Assembly (NCBI GenBank): GCA_002350855.1
Contig: DEFM01000002.1
Location: forward strand, 72,467-136,466
Reading direction: 5' to 3'
DNA length: 64,000 nucleotides
Source of the DNA: Prevotellaceae bacterium UBA2852
Lineage (GTDB): Bacteria > Bacteroidota > Bacteroidia > Bacteroidales > Bacteroidaceae
Positions 15,530 through 24,396 of this stretch are shown here, piece by piece. Under the pieces are notes generated by a model. That model had not been told where the DNA came from and ran no database searches. It was given only the letters and a program-made list of their open reading frames with translations. A program made the position numbers and the translations under genes. The stretch's first letter is position 1. Every line of letters starts with the position of its first letter.

Positions 15530-15970
15530 CTATTTATGTTTCCAGAACATCCACTTGGGATAGGGAGGTTCTGCAAGGGTAAGCTCTTCACGCATCTGCT
15601 GACGAATGAGCTGCTTGTAAGTCTTACCTGTTGAGATAATCTTATAGATGGTATTCCAGCTTGGGAGACCTCCAATGCCTCTATCGTCGATGAAGATGTC
15701 GGCATTGAGCTTGCAGGAGAGATTCTCGTCCTTGGCTTCCTTGAACATGTCGGAGGAATCGCTGTTGACTGCCCAGAACTCCACTCCACGCTCCTTGCAC
15801 CAGTTGAGTGCATCGTCGAGGAGTTCACCTTCACGAACAGTCCAAAGAATCAGTTTGTGGCGGTCGTTGATGAGCATTTTGAGCACTTCTGTTGCAAACG
15901 GACGTTCTTCTCCTATTTCAGGATACTTATGCTCAACTATCGTTCCGTCGAAATCTACTGCAATTGTCAT
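15530..15970 (-). CDS. Small HAD-superfamily hydrolase-like protein
   Basis: A protein of 146 residues. The N-terminal A-V-D-F-D-G-T-I gives HAD motif I (D-x-D-G-T), I-L-W-T-V-R lies near the motif II position and D-I-F-I-D-D-R-G-I-G-G gives the C-terminal motif with paired Asp. It has no cap domain, as in the compact Bacteroides HAD protein of unknown substrate (BT0820 type). The start overlaps the stop of the Wzc-like gene by one base (TAATG), indicating translational coupling. The substrate is unknown. Confidence 0.82.
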   Translation of the reverse strand: MTIAVDFDGTIVEHKYPEIGEERPFATEVLKMLINDRHKLILWTVREGELLDDALNWCKERGVEFWAVNSDSSDMFKEAKDENLSCKLNADIFIDDRGIGGLPSWNTIYKIISTGKTYKQLIRQQMREELTLAEPPYPKWMFWKHK

Positions 15971-18510
15971 TATACTTCTTCGAGTTTTTTACCGTCCTTC
16001 TCACCGTAGCCATAACCATAGCCGTAACCGTATCCATAGCCATAGCCGTAACCATAGCCCTTGCGTCCATAACCATAGCCCTTCTTGCCATAGCCGTAGT
16101 AGTGACCATATCCACCGCCACCATGTTCCTTAACAGCATTGAAGATTACATTCATGTTAGGCAGGCGCTTCTCTTCATAGAGTTCGTTGATGAGGTCGCA
16201 GTCAGCCTTGAGTGAGTAATTAGCACGGATAATATAGAGACTTGCATCTGCCAGCTTACCAATAGAGAGTGTATCGGCAACAAGTCCGATAGGTGCTGTA
16301 TCGAGCAAGATGTAATCGTATTTAGAACGCAGGTATTCAATTGCCACCTTCAGGTTCTCACGTTCGAGCAACTCGGCTGGGTTTGGTGGGATAGGACCTG
16401 CAGGAAGGATGTCAAGATTGTCGTTAATACCTGAATTCTGGATGAGAGTGTCGATATATGCCACATCCTTAGGATCGTGAGAGAGGAAGTTGGAAATACC
16501 CTTCTCTGTATCTGAAAGGTCGAACAGACCAGCAAGACGTGGCTTACGGATATCAAGACCAATCACCAATACCTTCTTTCCTACGAAAGCGATACTTGCA
16601 CCGAGGTTGGAGGCAATCACGGTCTTACCTTCACCAGACTGTGTAGATGTGAAGAGGAGTACATTCTCGCCTGGCTTGAGGATGAATGGGAGGTTAGAAC
16701 GCAGAGTACGATAGACTTCCATCATGATACTATTGCGGTTCTCCTTGACAACCACAGTACGGTCACCCTTAACCAATGCCTTAACGAATGGGACAGAACC
16801 CAACATCGGAACTCGGCAGAGTTTGTCGAGGTCTTCCTTGCCAACGATTCTGAATCGAAGCATCTGACGCAGATAGTGGTAAACAAATGGAAGGATGAAT
16901 CCGAGGATGAATGCGAAAGCATAAATCAACTTGCGGTTTGGCGAGATTGGAGTGTTGCTTGTCACAGGCTCTTCAATCAGCTTGCCTTTATATGCTGAAG
17001 AAGCAAGAGTGATGGCGTTCTCCTCACGCTTCTGCAGGAGCATAAGGTAGAGGTCTGCCTTCAGTTTCTGCTGACGGTCCATGTCAGCAAGTGCACGCTG
17101 CTTAGATGGTGCAGCAGAAATCTGGCTTGCGTATTTGTCAACCTGTCCCTTTACGTTCTTGCGCTCAATGGCAAGCTGACGTTTTGTACTTGCGATAGAG
17201 TACTTGATATTACGAGTCAGGTCTTCGAGTTCGCTCTCAAGCTGGAGTACAACAGGGTTAGAAGCAGAAGAGGTGCGGAGCAGTTTGTTGCGCTCACCTA
17301 CCTTGGAGTTGTACTCTGCAATAACGTTTGTCAGAGCAACCTGAGTAAGACCGATATTCGATGGGATAATCTGAAGGTGGTTGTTTGGATTAGCCATGTA
17401 CTCAGAGATGTAGTCAATGAGGTTGAGCTGAATGTCCACATCTACCAATTGCTTTTCATACAAGAGGTTCTGGGAAAGTGCAGTTCCGGCTTCAGCCTTG
17501 TCGTCGATAATACCCTGTTGAGTCTTATAGTTAGCCAACTGACCTTCTGTCATCTGGAGTTGTGATTCGATGATGTCGAGACGCTCGTCAATGAACTTTG
17601 CTGTACGTGTTGCCTCGATTGTGTTGTCGATGCTTGCATCTTCGTTATAGACCTCAGCCAGACAAGTCAGATAATCCTTTGCACGTTCACTGATATTGTC
17701 CTTCATTGAAATCTCTGCAATGGTAGTCATCTTTGAAGTTGGCTGAACAGACAACTTGGAAGTGAACATTGAAGCAGCATAGTCAATAGGGAAGATAGAT
17801 GCAATCATAGGACGCTCCAGCCTGTATGGATCGGTGATACGGTCCTCGTCATTGATTGCATAGAGGTTAGCCTCAGCCGCATAATTGGCAAGAGCCTGGT
17901 TGCGATCGAGATAAATCACACCGAATGGAGTGTGAAGCTGAGCAGGGAAAGTGCTTACCTTCTTGGAGAGAAGCATGTTCTTTCCGAAATATACAGAAGC
18001 CTTGACGCCCTTGCCTGCACCCTCGATTTCTACATCAAGAATGGTGCGGAGCGAATCCACATTCACAGAATCCATATCGATGATGTATGGAGAATACTTG
18101 CGATAGACTTCCTGAGTTCTGATTCTACCATGAACATAGTAGCTTGTATACAACTTGAGCTTACGTACCACCAGCTTGTTGAGGGTACGAGTTGCAAGAA
18201 CCTCGATTTCGTTGTCAAAACCGTTACTGCTGTTCATGAAACCAAGTTCGCTGAACGTGTTGCTGATGGATGAGTTATAGGATCTGCGTTGTTCACGATC
18301 CTTGATAAGCATCTTTGACGATACTTGGTAGACAGGAGTTGTATAGCGAAGATAGAGCCACGCCAATCCCATACATACAACTACAGATACTGCAATCCAA
18401 TACTTATATCTAAGCAGCAAGGCCCATATAACCTTAATATCAAACCCTGATTCTTCTTTAACTAATTCGCTATCGTACTGTGAACTACGATTTTCTTGCA
18501 ATTCGCTCAT
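15970..18510 (-). CDS. Polysaccharide co-polymerase with BY-kinase domain (Wzc/Ptk-like)
   Basis: Inner-membrane tyrosine autokinase of 846 residues controlling chain length and export of capsule or exopolysaccharide. It has a Wzz domain with a first transmembrane helix at about 35-54, a long periplasmic coiled-coil region, a second helix at about 515-535, and a cytoplasmic kinase with Walker A (S-G-E-G-K-T), Walker A' (V-I-G-L-D-I-R-K-P-R) and Walker B (I-L-L-D-T-A-P). The C-terminal 50 residues are a Tyr/Gly run of Y-G repeats, an extreme form of the usual tyrosine cluster. A perfect-consensus promoter lies about 90 bases upstream. No glycosyltransferases or polysaccharide exporter are adjacent, so the capsule locus is elsewhere. 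Confidence 0.93.
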   Translation of the reverse strand: MSELQENRSSQYDSELVKEESGFDIKVIWALLLRYKYWIAVSVVVCMGLAWLYLRYTTPVYQVSSKMLIKDREQRRSYNSSISNTFSELGFMNSSNGFDNEIEVLATRTLNKLVVRKLKLYTSYYVHGRIRTQEVYRKYSPYIIDMDSVNVDSLRTILDVEIEGAGKGVKASVYFGKNMLLSKKVSTFPAQLHTPFGVIYLDRNQALANYAAEANLYAINDEDRITDPYRLERPMIASIFPIDYAASMFTSKLSVQPTSKMTTIAEISMKDNISERAKDYLTCLAEVYNEDASIDNTIEATRTAKFIDERLDIIESQLQMTEGQLANYKTQQGIIDDKAEAGTALSQNLLYEKQLVDVDIQLNLIDYISEYMANPNNHLQIIPSNIGLTQVALTNVIAEYNSKVGERNKLLRTSSASNPVVLQLESELEDLTRNIKYSIASTKRQLAIERKNVKGQVDKYASQISAAPSKQRALADMDRQQKLKADLYLMLLQKREENAITLASSAYKGKLIEEPVTSNTPISPNRKLIYAFAFILGFILPFVYHYLRQMLRFRIVGKEDLDKLCRVPMLGSVPFVKALVKGDRTVVVKENRNSIMMEVYRTLRSNLPFILKPGENVLLFTSTQSGEGKTVIASNLGASIAFVGKKVLVIGLDIRKPRLAGLFDLSDTEKGISNFLSHDPKDVAYIDTLIQNSGINDNLDILPAGPIPPNPAELLERENLKVAIEYLRSKYDYILLDTAPIGLVADTLSIGKLADASLYIIRANYSLKADCDLINELYEEKRLPNMNVIFNAVKEHGGGGYGHYYGYGKKGYGYGRKGYGYGYGYGYGYGYGYGYGEKDGKKLEEV
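16003..16100 (-). repeat. Hexamer repeats encoding the Tyr-Gly tail of the kinase
   Basis: Minus-strand tandem TATGGCTA/TACGGTTA/TATGGATA-type hexamers encode alternating Tyr and Gly. The third codon positions vary, so the array is an imperfect microsatellite. Copy-number change in multiples of six bases would alter the number of tyrosines without breaking the frame. Confidence 0.7.
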
Positions 18511-18604
18511 ATTGAATAATATAAAGTTATAAGAATTAATTCAAAAAAATGTGATTTCTGAATAAATGCGTATAATACCTTAATTGATAAATGCTAAATC
18601 CATG

Positions 18605-18635
18605 CAAAGGTAGGAATTAATTTTTGATTGGCAAA
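18605..18635 (-). promoter_or_regulatory. Promoter of the Wzc-like gene
   Basis: On the minus strand TTTG (18635-18632), 19 bases, then TACCTTTG (18612-18605): an exact Bacteroidetes promoter. The -33 box lies inside the last codons of the upstream nucleotidyltransferase gene. The predicted leader is about 90 bases. Confidence 0.8.
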
Positions 18636-19381
18636 TTAAAATCTGACAAAAACTTCTCTGCCTGCTGAAGCGTATCGAGTTTTCCGACATCGATAATCTG
18701 CAAGTCAGACTGAGGAGAGAGCACCACATTTCCTTTGTCACAAACACTCAGATAGAAGTCTATCACAGAGAAACTACTACCCCACTCTGCCATCTGCGGC
18801 AGCATGGTCTTCGGGAAGATGTGGATGCCAGAGAAACTCTGACTATAGAACTTATCGGGATGCCCTGCATAGTCGTTTTCGCTGTACAATCCCTTGTATT
18901 CATTGGTATTGGCATTGTGCCAGCCCACAAGCCTATTGTCATCCTTGCGGGCAATCAGGCTACGTGAAGAATGTCGGTCGCTTGTCATCAGCACAGCACA
19001 GTCAGAAGCTGCATGGGAACGATAGAACTCTCCAAGGTCGGCATTATGAAGAATATCGACATTGTGGACAAGTATAGGTTCATCGCTGGCAAACAGAGGA
19101 CCTGCCTTCTTGATGGCTCCACCGGTGTTGAGCAGTTCCTGACGCTCATCGCTAATACGAATGTCTATACCAAAGTTCTGGTTGGTATTAAGGAAGTCGA
19201 TAATTTGTTCGGCAAAATGATGTACATTAACCACGATATTCGTACATCCAGCCTTTTTCAGCCGCTCTATCTGATGTTGCAGGAGCGGTTTTCCGCATAC
19301 GTGCACCATAGCCTTCGGCATAGTCAATGTCAAAGGCTTCAATCTGGTTCCTAATCCTGCTGCAAGTATTAATGCGTTCAT
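18617..19381 (-). CDS. MurU-like sugar-1-phosphate nucleotidyltransferase
   Basis: A protein of 254 residues of the NTP_transferase family. The N-terminal A-A-G-L-G-T-R-L-K-P-L-T and M-P-K-A-M nucleotide-binding signature is intact, with a V-H-N-V-D-I-L metal-site segment near residue 107. Its partner upstream is an AmgK-type kinase, and in Pseudomonas AmgK and MurU convert N-acetylmuramic acid to UDP-MurNAc by way of MurNAc-1-phosphate. I infer the same recycling role here. A mannose-1-phosphate guanylyltransferase is the main alternative. It is the last gene of its operon; the gap to the kinase gene holds a family-B repeat. Confidence 0.8.
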   Translation of the reverse strand: MNALILAAGLGTRLKPLTLTMPKAMVHVCGKPLLQHQIERLKKAGCTNIVVNVHHFAEQIIDFLNTNQNFGIDIRISDERQELLNTGGAIKKAGPLFASDEPILVHNVDILHNADLGEFYRSHAASDCAVLMTSDRHSSRSLIARKDDNRLVGWHNANTNEYKGLYSENDYAGHPDKFYSQSFSGIHIFPKTMLPQMAEWGSSFSVIDFYLSVCDKGNVVLSPQSDLQIIDVGKLDTLQQAEKFLSDFNLPIKN

Positions 19382-19384
19382 GTG

Positions 19385-19462
19385 CTAAGTGAAGAGTGAA
19401 GTGATAGTACCGGAGAACAGAGTGAAGTGTGAAGTGTGAAGTGATAGTACCGGAGGACACGG
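19385..19462. repeat. GTGAAG-type dispersed repeat (family B), second copy
   Basis: Two tandem units of aagtgaagagtgaagtgatagtaccgga, with an extra gtgaagtgtgaagt between them. It shares agtaccgga and gtgaag words with 14738-14797. It lies between the AmgK-RapZ and MurU-like genes, which are otherwise in the same direction. Confidence 0.65.
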
Positions 19463-19469
19463 AACAAAA

Positions 19470-20924
19470 TTAGAATGATTGATGTATATTTTGTTCTCTA
19501 TGGTGGAGGGAGATGGAGACTCCGAATTTCTGATGGAGGTGTTCTGCAAGATGCTGGGCAGAATACACACTACGATGCTGTCCTCCCGTGCAACCGAAGG
19601 CAAACTGAAGGTGGGTAAATCCACGGTTAATGTATCGTTGAACATGAAAATCAGCCAACTTATACACACTTTCCAGGAAAGTAAGAATCTCTCCGTCCTT
19701 TTCAAGGAAATCAATCACAGGCTTGTCCAACCCCGTGAGTTGTTTGTACTCATCGTAACGTCCGGGATTGTTGCTGCTGCGGCAATCAAACACATATCCG
19801 CCACCGTTTCCGCTTTCGTCTGCCGGAATGCCTTTCTTATAAGAAAAAGAGTAAATCGTGACATGGAGCGAAGGTTTTTCGCCACTTACAGAAGTGCTGT
19901 GTGCAAGTTGCTGATTCTGCTTCGAACCAAGCTCCACAAGCTGATGGGCAATAGACTTCAAATAAGGATAAGCATCAACCGTCCCCTTCTCTATCAACTC
20001 ATTCAGATTGCGCAGAGCAACTGGGATGCTTTGAATGAAATACTGCTTGCGTTCCCAAAGTCCGCGATAGCCGTATGCTCCTAAGACCTGCAGAGTGCGG
20101 AAGAGCACAAACAGGCTCAGTAGCTTCTCAAATGTCTCTCGGGGAATGTCAACATAGCGCCGCAGAGACTCAAGATACGCATCGATGAGTTTACTGCGGA
20201 GGGCTGGCGAATAATTGGCAGAAGCCTGCCACAGGAACGATGCCACATCATAATATATAGGTCCCTTGCGTCCTCCCTGAAAATCGATGTAGTAAGGACG
20301 TCCCTCCTTGAGCATCACATTCCTTGCCTGGAAATCGCGATACATAAACCCCTGCTCTTCAACAGAAAGTATATCGTCGGCAAGATGAACGAAATCCGCT
20401 TCAAGCGACAACTCATTGAACTCCAGTCCCGACAACTTCAGATAGCAGTACTTGAAGTAATTGAGGTCGAACATCACAGATGTACGATCCATTTCCCTGG
20501 TCGGATAGCATTGGCTGTAGATATAGTCGTTGGCGCACTTGAACTGGAATGCAGGCAGTTCACTCATCACCAATTGAAGCATGACTTGAGCCATCTCGCC
20601 ATACTCGCCGTTCGCCCTGTCGTCATTGATGAAGCCGTACAGAGAGCGGTCGCCCAAGTCTTCCTGGAGAATGCACAATCCGCTTTCGTCAATGGCATAG
20701 ACAGCAGGCACAGGCAGATGGCGTGCTGCCATAGACAAAGCCAGATTGTAGAAAGCTCTGTTTTCCTCGGCAGAGGTGCCAATGACACCAATCATGGTTT
20801 TACCGCCTTCTTCCGTGATGCGGTAGTAGCAGCGGTTGCTCCCTGCCCCAGGGAGTTTGTTCAGCTTAACGGGAGTTTTCCCGAACGTGTTCTGGTAGAG
20901 TTCTATCAATCCTTGCGTTTCCAT
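19470..20924 (-). CDS. Anomeric sugar kinase (AmgK-like) fused to a RapZ C-terminal domain
   Basis: A protein of 484 residues. Residues about 1-320 are an aminoglycoside-phosphotransferase-like kinase: G-A-G-S-N-R in the glycine loop, M-Y-R-D-F-Q-A-R-N-V-M as the catalytic loop (D with N downstream) and Y-I-D-F-Q-G-G as the metal-binding motif. This is the AmgK pattern (MurNAc/GlcNAc kinase). Residues about 350-475 match the RapZ C-terminal domain: Y-S-F-S-Y-K-K-G-I-P, N-P-G-R-Y, L-T-G-L-D-K-P-V and G-C-T-G-G-Q-H-R-S-V-Y. In E. coli that domain senses glucosamine-6-phosphate. The gene overlaps the ABC permease gene by 19 bases. I infer a sensor-regulated cell-wall sugar kinase. Confidence 0.85.
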   Translation of the reverse strand: METQGLIELYQNTFGKTPVKLNKLPGAGSNRCYYRITEEGGKTMIGVIGTSAEENRAFYNLALSMAARHLPVPAVYAIDESGLCILQEDLGDRSLYGFINDDRANGEYGEMAQVMLQLVMSELPAFQFKCANDYIYSQCYPTREMDRTSVMFDLNYFKYCYLKLSGLEFNELSLEADFVHLADDILSVEEQGFMYRDFQARNVMLKEGRPYYIDFQGGRKGPIYYDVASFLWQASANYSPALRSKLIDAYLESLRRYVDIPRETFEKLLSLFVLFRTLQVLGAYGYRGLWERKQYFIQSIPVALRNLNELIEKGTVDAYPYLKSIAHQLVELGSKQNQQLAHSTSVSGEKPSLHVTIYSFSYKKGIPADESGNGGGYVFDCRSSNNPGRYDEYKQLTGLDKPVIDFLEKDGEILTFLESVYKLADFHVQRYINRGFTHLQFAFGCTGGQHRSVYSAQHLAEHLHQKFGVSISLHHREQNIHQSF

Positions 20925-22105
20925 ATTGACATCACTTTAGAACGGACTGCAATAACATTGAGAACGGAAACCAGCAGGAGCAATCCCACACCTACGACAA
21001 CGGCAATAAGCATTGACGGTGTTTCCATATTGGGGAAGAAAGTCTCAAACAGACCCAGATACTGCTGACGGATGATAATAAGCACTACGAAAGCCAGCAC
21101 GAACACCAGCACGTTGAGACCGATGGTCAATATCTGGTATGGCATCGACACTCGTGCAGGGCTATATCCCACCAGCAGGAGGTTCTCCAGTTTGGAGCTG
21201 TTCTTCTGTACTAGCAGGTAAACGCTGAGCATGAGGATATAGAATGCCAGCACACTTATTATCAGTCCCACTCCCATCACAATTCCCACAATCACTCTGA
21301 GGATGAAAGTCGTCTTGGATGCATCCAGTTTGTCTTCATCAGTCAGGTAGTTGTGTTCTTTCAGGTAGCGGGTGATATTCTCGTCGGTAGGATTGTTGAC
21401 TTGCAGAATCAGTCGGGTTGCATCACCTTGGCGTCCGGATGAATAGTAATCGTTTGCCCACTGCATGAACGCCTGTGGCACGAGAATGGTATTGAGGCGG
21501 TTGCTGAATCCCACGATGCGACCCTCGTAGTTGTCACGGAATCCGTTGCTGCGGATCACTATGCTCAGGCGTATGCTTCCGAGTATTCCTTCCGAAAGCG
21601 TAGGCATGTTACGGCTCTGGGCATAACCGAAATTATACAGGTCGAGATAGTTGCGAGGCAGGATAATCGGAATCTTCTGATCACCCTCTGTATAGTCCCA
21701 TTCACCTGCATGGACATCAACAAACTCATCAGGAACAGACTCGAAGAACATATCCGTGGAGAAACGCACGAAGCCCTCAATGTCAAATCCGGCATACACA
21801 TCGAAGCTTGAAGCCGTGAATGCGCCAAGTTTCTCCACGAACGGCTGCTGCTGGAGTTCCTCTATTTCCGATTTTGAGAACGAAGTCGATGAGCCTACTA
21901 TCGAACCGATGGTGTTCACCTCTTTGTTGATGATGAGATAGTCTTCCTTCATGAAGCTGTCCTCACTCGTATAGACCGACTGTGTATCAGTATAGAATTG
22001 CACGCCAAGCAGAATGATGAGCATACCCACGAGGTTTGCGAAGAAGAATCCCACAAACTGCGGTATGCTGATGTGCTGACGCAATAGTTTCCAGACAAGT
22101 GCCAT
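20906..22105 (-). CDS. ABC transporter permease, FtsX/MacB-like
   Basis: An inner-membrane protein of 399 residues with an N-terminal helix at about 20-40, a large extracytoplasmic domain, and three C-terminal helices at about 265-285, 310-340 and 360-385, the FtsX-domain topology. It starts two bases after the ATPase gene. The L-L-V-G-Y-S-P-A-R segment between helices is typical of FtsX-domain coupling regions. The substrate is unknown. By context it belongs with the downstream cell-wall sugar kinase, but a link to cell division (FtsEX) or lipoprotein release is equally possible. Confidence 0.8.
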   Translation of the reverse strand: MALVWKLLRQHISIPQFVGFFFANLVGMLIILLGVQFYTDTQSVYTSEDSFMKEDYLIINKEVNTIGSIVGSSTSFSKSEIEELQQQPFVEKLGAFTASSFDVYAGFDIEGFVRFSTDMFFESVPDEFVDVHAGEWDYTEGDQKIPIILPRNYLDLYNFGYAQSRNMPTLSEGILGSIRLSIVIRSNGFRDNYEGRIVGFSNRLNTILVPQAFMQWANDYYSSGRQGDATRLILQVNNPTDENITRYLKEHNYLTDEDKLDASKTTFILRVIVGIVMGVGLIISVLAFYILMLSVYLLVQKNSSKLENLLLVGYSPARVSMPYQILTIGLNVLVFVLAFVVLIIIRQQYLGLFETFFPNMETPSMLIAVVVGVGLLLLVSVLNVIAVRSKVMSIWKRKD

Positions 22106-22107
22106 AG

Positions 22108-22752
22108 TTATAACTTCAATATCGTGTCGTAGTGAATTTCCATATGTTTGCCGATGCTCGTGACAATGACTCCTGCGCCCTGTCGTTTTGCCTCAGTGGT
22201 GAGGATATCAGCCATTATATTGCTGTTGTCGTCATCAAGGTGGCTGATTGGCTCGTCAACAAATACAAAGTCAAAAGGCTGGCAGAGAGTGCGGATCATA
22301 GCCACACGCTGCTGCTGACCAAACGACATCCGTCCGATTTTAGCACCGCGCTTCTCGGCAATGCCAAGCATTTCGAACCAAGTATTTATCTGTGACTCGC
22401 TCTGGAAATGTGTGAGGTTGTTCTTGATAAGCACATTTTCCATAGCTGTCAATTCAGGAAACAGTCGCAGTTCCTGCCAGAGCAAAGCGATATTAGACCT
22501 GCGGATATTCACCCACTGGCTTACTTTGTACTTGCGTATGTCTTCACCGTCGAAGAGAATGTCGCCGTCGTAGTCGTGGCGATAGCCGAAGATATAGCTG
22601 CAGAGCGACGACTTTCCTGTACCTGAGTTGGCTTCAACAAGGTAGGTATTTCCGCGGCTGAGCTTCACATCGCTCATCCACACATCGCTGTGGATGTCGC
22701 TGTTGCCTCGGAACACCTGCGGAAGTACCTGCCTAAGTTCGATTTCGTTCAT
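22108..22752 (-). CDS. ABC transporter ATP-binding protein
   Basis: A cytoplasmic ATPase of 214 residues. Walker A reads A-N-S-G-T-G-K-S-S (about 39-47), the signature is M-S-F-G-Q-Q-Q-R-V-A (S-F-G-Q-Q rather than L-S-G-G-Q), and Walker B is F-V-F-V-D-E-P with I-S-H-L-D following. It is compact, in the manner of MacB/LolD/FtsE ATPases. The departure of the signature from L-S-G-G-Q is worth noting, but the core Gln and Arg remain. The permease partner starts two bases downstream. Confidence 0.88.
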   Translation of the reverse strand: MNEIELRQVLPQVFRGNSDIHSDVWMSDVKLSRGNTYLVEANSGTGKSSLCSYIFGYRHDYDGDILFDGEDIRKYKVSQWVNIRRSNIALLWQELRLFPELTAMENVLIKNNLTHFQSESQINTWFEMLGIAEKRGAKIGRMSFGQQQRVAMIRTLCQPFDFVFVDEPISHLDDDNSNIMADILTTEAKRQGAGVIVTSIGKHMEIHYDTILKL

Positions 22753-22765
22753 TAAATAGAATTAA

Positions 22766-24355
22766 TTACATATTATTTTCGAAGAACTCATTGAGAATAC
22801 CCATGTAGAGCGCGAGGATATTCTTAGAGTTGTCTGTAACTGTGAATCGTGCAGAGCCGTGCATCTTGTTGTCACCCTTTGCGATAATCACGTCGAGCAT
22901 TTCAATAGCTGTCTTTGCCTCAGAAGGGATGTGAGCAGCCATTCCTGACTCTTTCATGATGGCATTCATCAGTTTCTTCACGTTGAAGTAGAAGAAGCTT
23001 GTAGATGCCTTGATTTCGTCCTTGTACTTGTCAAGTGCTGAAGTTGTGCCGACAAAAAGGTTTGGAGAGAATCCCTTAAGCCCTGTGAATACAAGGTTGT
23101 TCTGCTCGTTCACACCGAACACACAATTTGTATGCTCTGTTGTTACAGTCATATCACCTGTTTCCCAGTCCCAATCATGTTTCTCACTGGCTACATCAAG
23201 CTGATAGATATTGCCCATCAGAGGAGTTACAACCACATCGTCTGCCTTGAAGTTCTTGTCGAAATCCTTCATGAAGTCTGCATTCGAAACCTTGGCTGCC
23301 GCTACGAAGAAATCGAGGAAATCACTCTCTTCCATATTTTCGAACTTGCAGTTGAAAGCTGCTGCACAGTCGCCGTTGAAAGAACTCATCAATTTCATTA
23401 CGTCAATGCCAAGAGTCTGCTCAAGCACGATGAACGCCTCCTTAGTTTTCTTGTCTTTGTTCATCTGATCGACAATCGACTTGCCGTCAAATGCAACACC
23501 TAGCCATCCGATGCAGTCAACAGTAGCCAAGTTCATATAGTCACCTGCGAGAGTCTTGCTCTTGGCTGCGTTAGCTTCGAGCTTCTTCTGAGCCTCGTCG
23601 TTTGAGCCATACTGCTCAAAGTCGATTCTCATCTCACCCTTGTCGAAGGTAAGTGTGCTCAGCAGGTTTATATCCTTGAGTTTCACACCACCTGTCATGG
23701 AAGTGATGTCTGTGCCTGTAGCTTCAAACAGAGCAGAAGGGATGATGCCCCAGTTCACCCAAAGCTTGGCGTCGCCGTCGGCATCACATATTTTATTATA
23801 TGTATCAGTTTCAGTAAACGGATTCTCCTTCTTGAAGAGCTGCGAGAGTTTCACTTCGATGTTTGTATCAGCAAAACTGAACAGAGTGAGGAAAGCATCG
23901 CCGTTGTATGCCATAGCTCCTCTTCCGTCAATCATCTGATGGATATCACCGCTCTCCTTGAATTTTGGCGAGAGGTTTGGCAACATGGTCTTGACAAAAT
24001 CCTCGAACTTGCTCTCGCTATCCATGGCGAAGAGCATACCGAAGCAAGTGCGGTCGCCAGTAACGAAAACGTACATTGGCTTCTCTACGTCGAGTCCTGA
24101 TTCAACAGGATCGCTGAGAAGTTTCTTGATATATTCAGCCTGCTTTGGAGTAGACTGCATTGAAGTCATTGTCTTGATTGCCTCGAGCACTTTCTTGTTG
24201 GTGTCGAAGTCACACTTCTCGACAATGCTCTTGAAATCCACCTCTGCCACTACCTTTGCATCAGCAGGAATTACCTTTACATACTCGTTCTTGCTACATG
24301 AAGCGAAAGCAAAAACAATGACTGTAGCTAAAATTAATAACTTACTCTTTTTCAT
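22766..24355 (-). CDS. DUF4836 family lipoprotein
   Basis: A protein of 529 residues with a lipoprotein signal (A-F-A-S-C, lipidated Cys at residue 20) followed by an opening (V-I-P-A-D-A-K-V-V-A-E-V-D) that I recognise as DUF4836, a Bacteroidetes family of unknown function. The middle shows repeated D-x-x-L-W-V-N and alternating beta patterns. It is 13 bases upstream of the ABC ATPase gene, so it may work with that transporter at the cell envelope. Whether it faces the periplasm or the cell surface cannot be decided from the sequence. Confidence 0.78.
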   Translation of the reverse strand: MKKSKLLILATVIVFAFASCSKNEYVKVIPADAKVVAEVDFKSIVEKCDFDTNKKVLEAIKTMTSMQSTPKQAEYIKKLLSDPVESGLDVEKPMYVFVTGDRTCFGMLFAMDSESKFEDFVKTMLPNLSPKFKESGDIHQMIDGRGAMAYNGDAFLTLFSFADTNIEVKLSQLFKKENPFTETDTYNKICDADGDAKLWVNWGIIPSALFEATGTDITSMTGGVKLKDINLLSTLTFDKGEMRIDFEQYGSNDEAQKKLEANAAKSKTLAGDYMNLATVDCIGWLGVAFDGKSIVDQMNKDKKTKEAFIVLEQTLGIDVMKLMSSFNGDCAAAFNCKFENMEESDFLDFFVAAAKVSNADFMKDFDKNFKADDVVVTPLMGNIYQLDVASEKHDWDWETGDMTVTTEHTNCVFGVNEQNNLVFTGLKGFSPNLFVGTTSALDKYKDEIKASTSFFYFNVKKLMNAIMKESGMAAHIPSEAKTAIEMLDVIIAKGDNKMHGSARFTVTDNSKNILALYMGILNEFFENNM

Positions 24356-24396
24356 TTGTTTGATAAATTTAATTAAATTGATAATTTATTTTGTGT

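Noticed and set aside
16003..16100. Hexamer repeats considered as a CRISPR array
   Set aside because: They encode a Tyr-Gly tail in frame and have no spacers.
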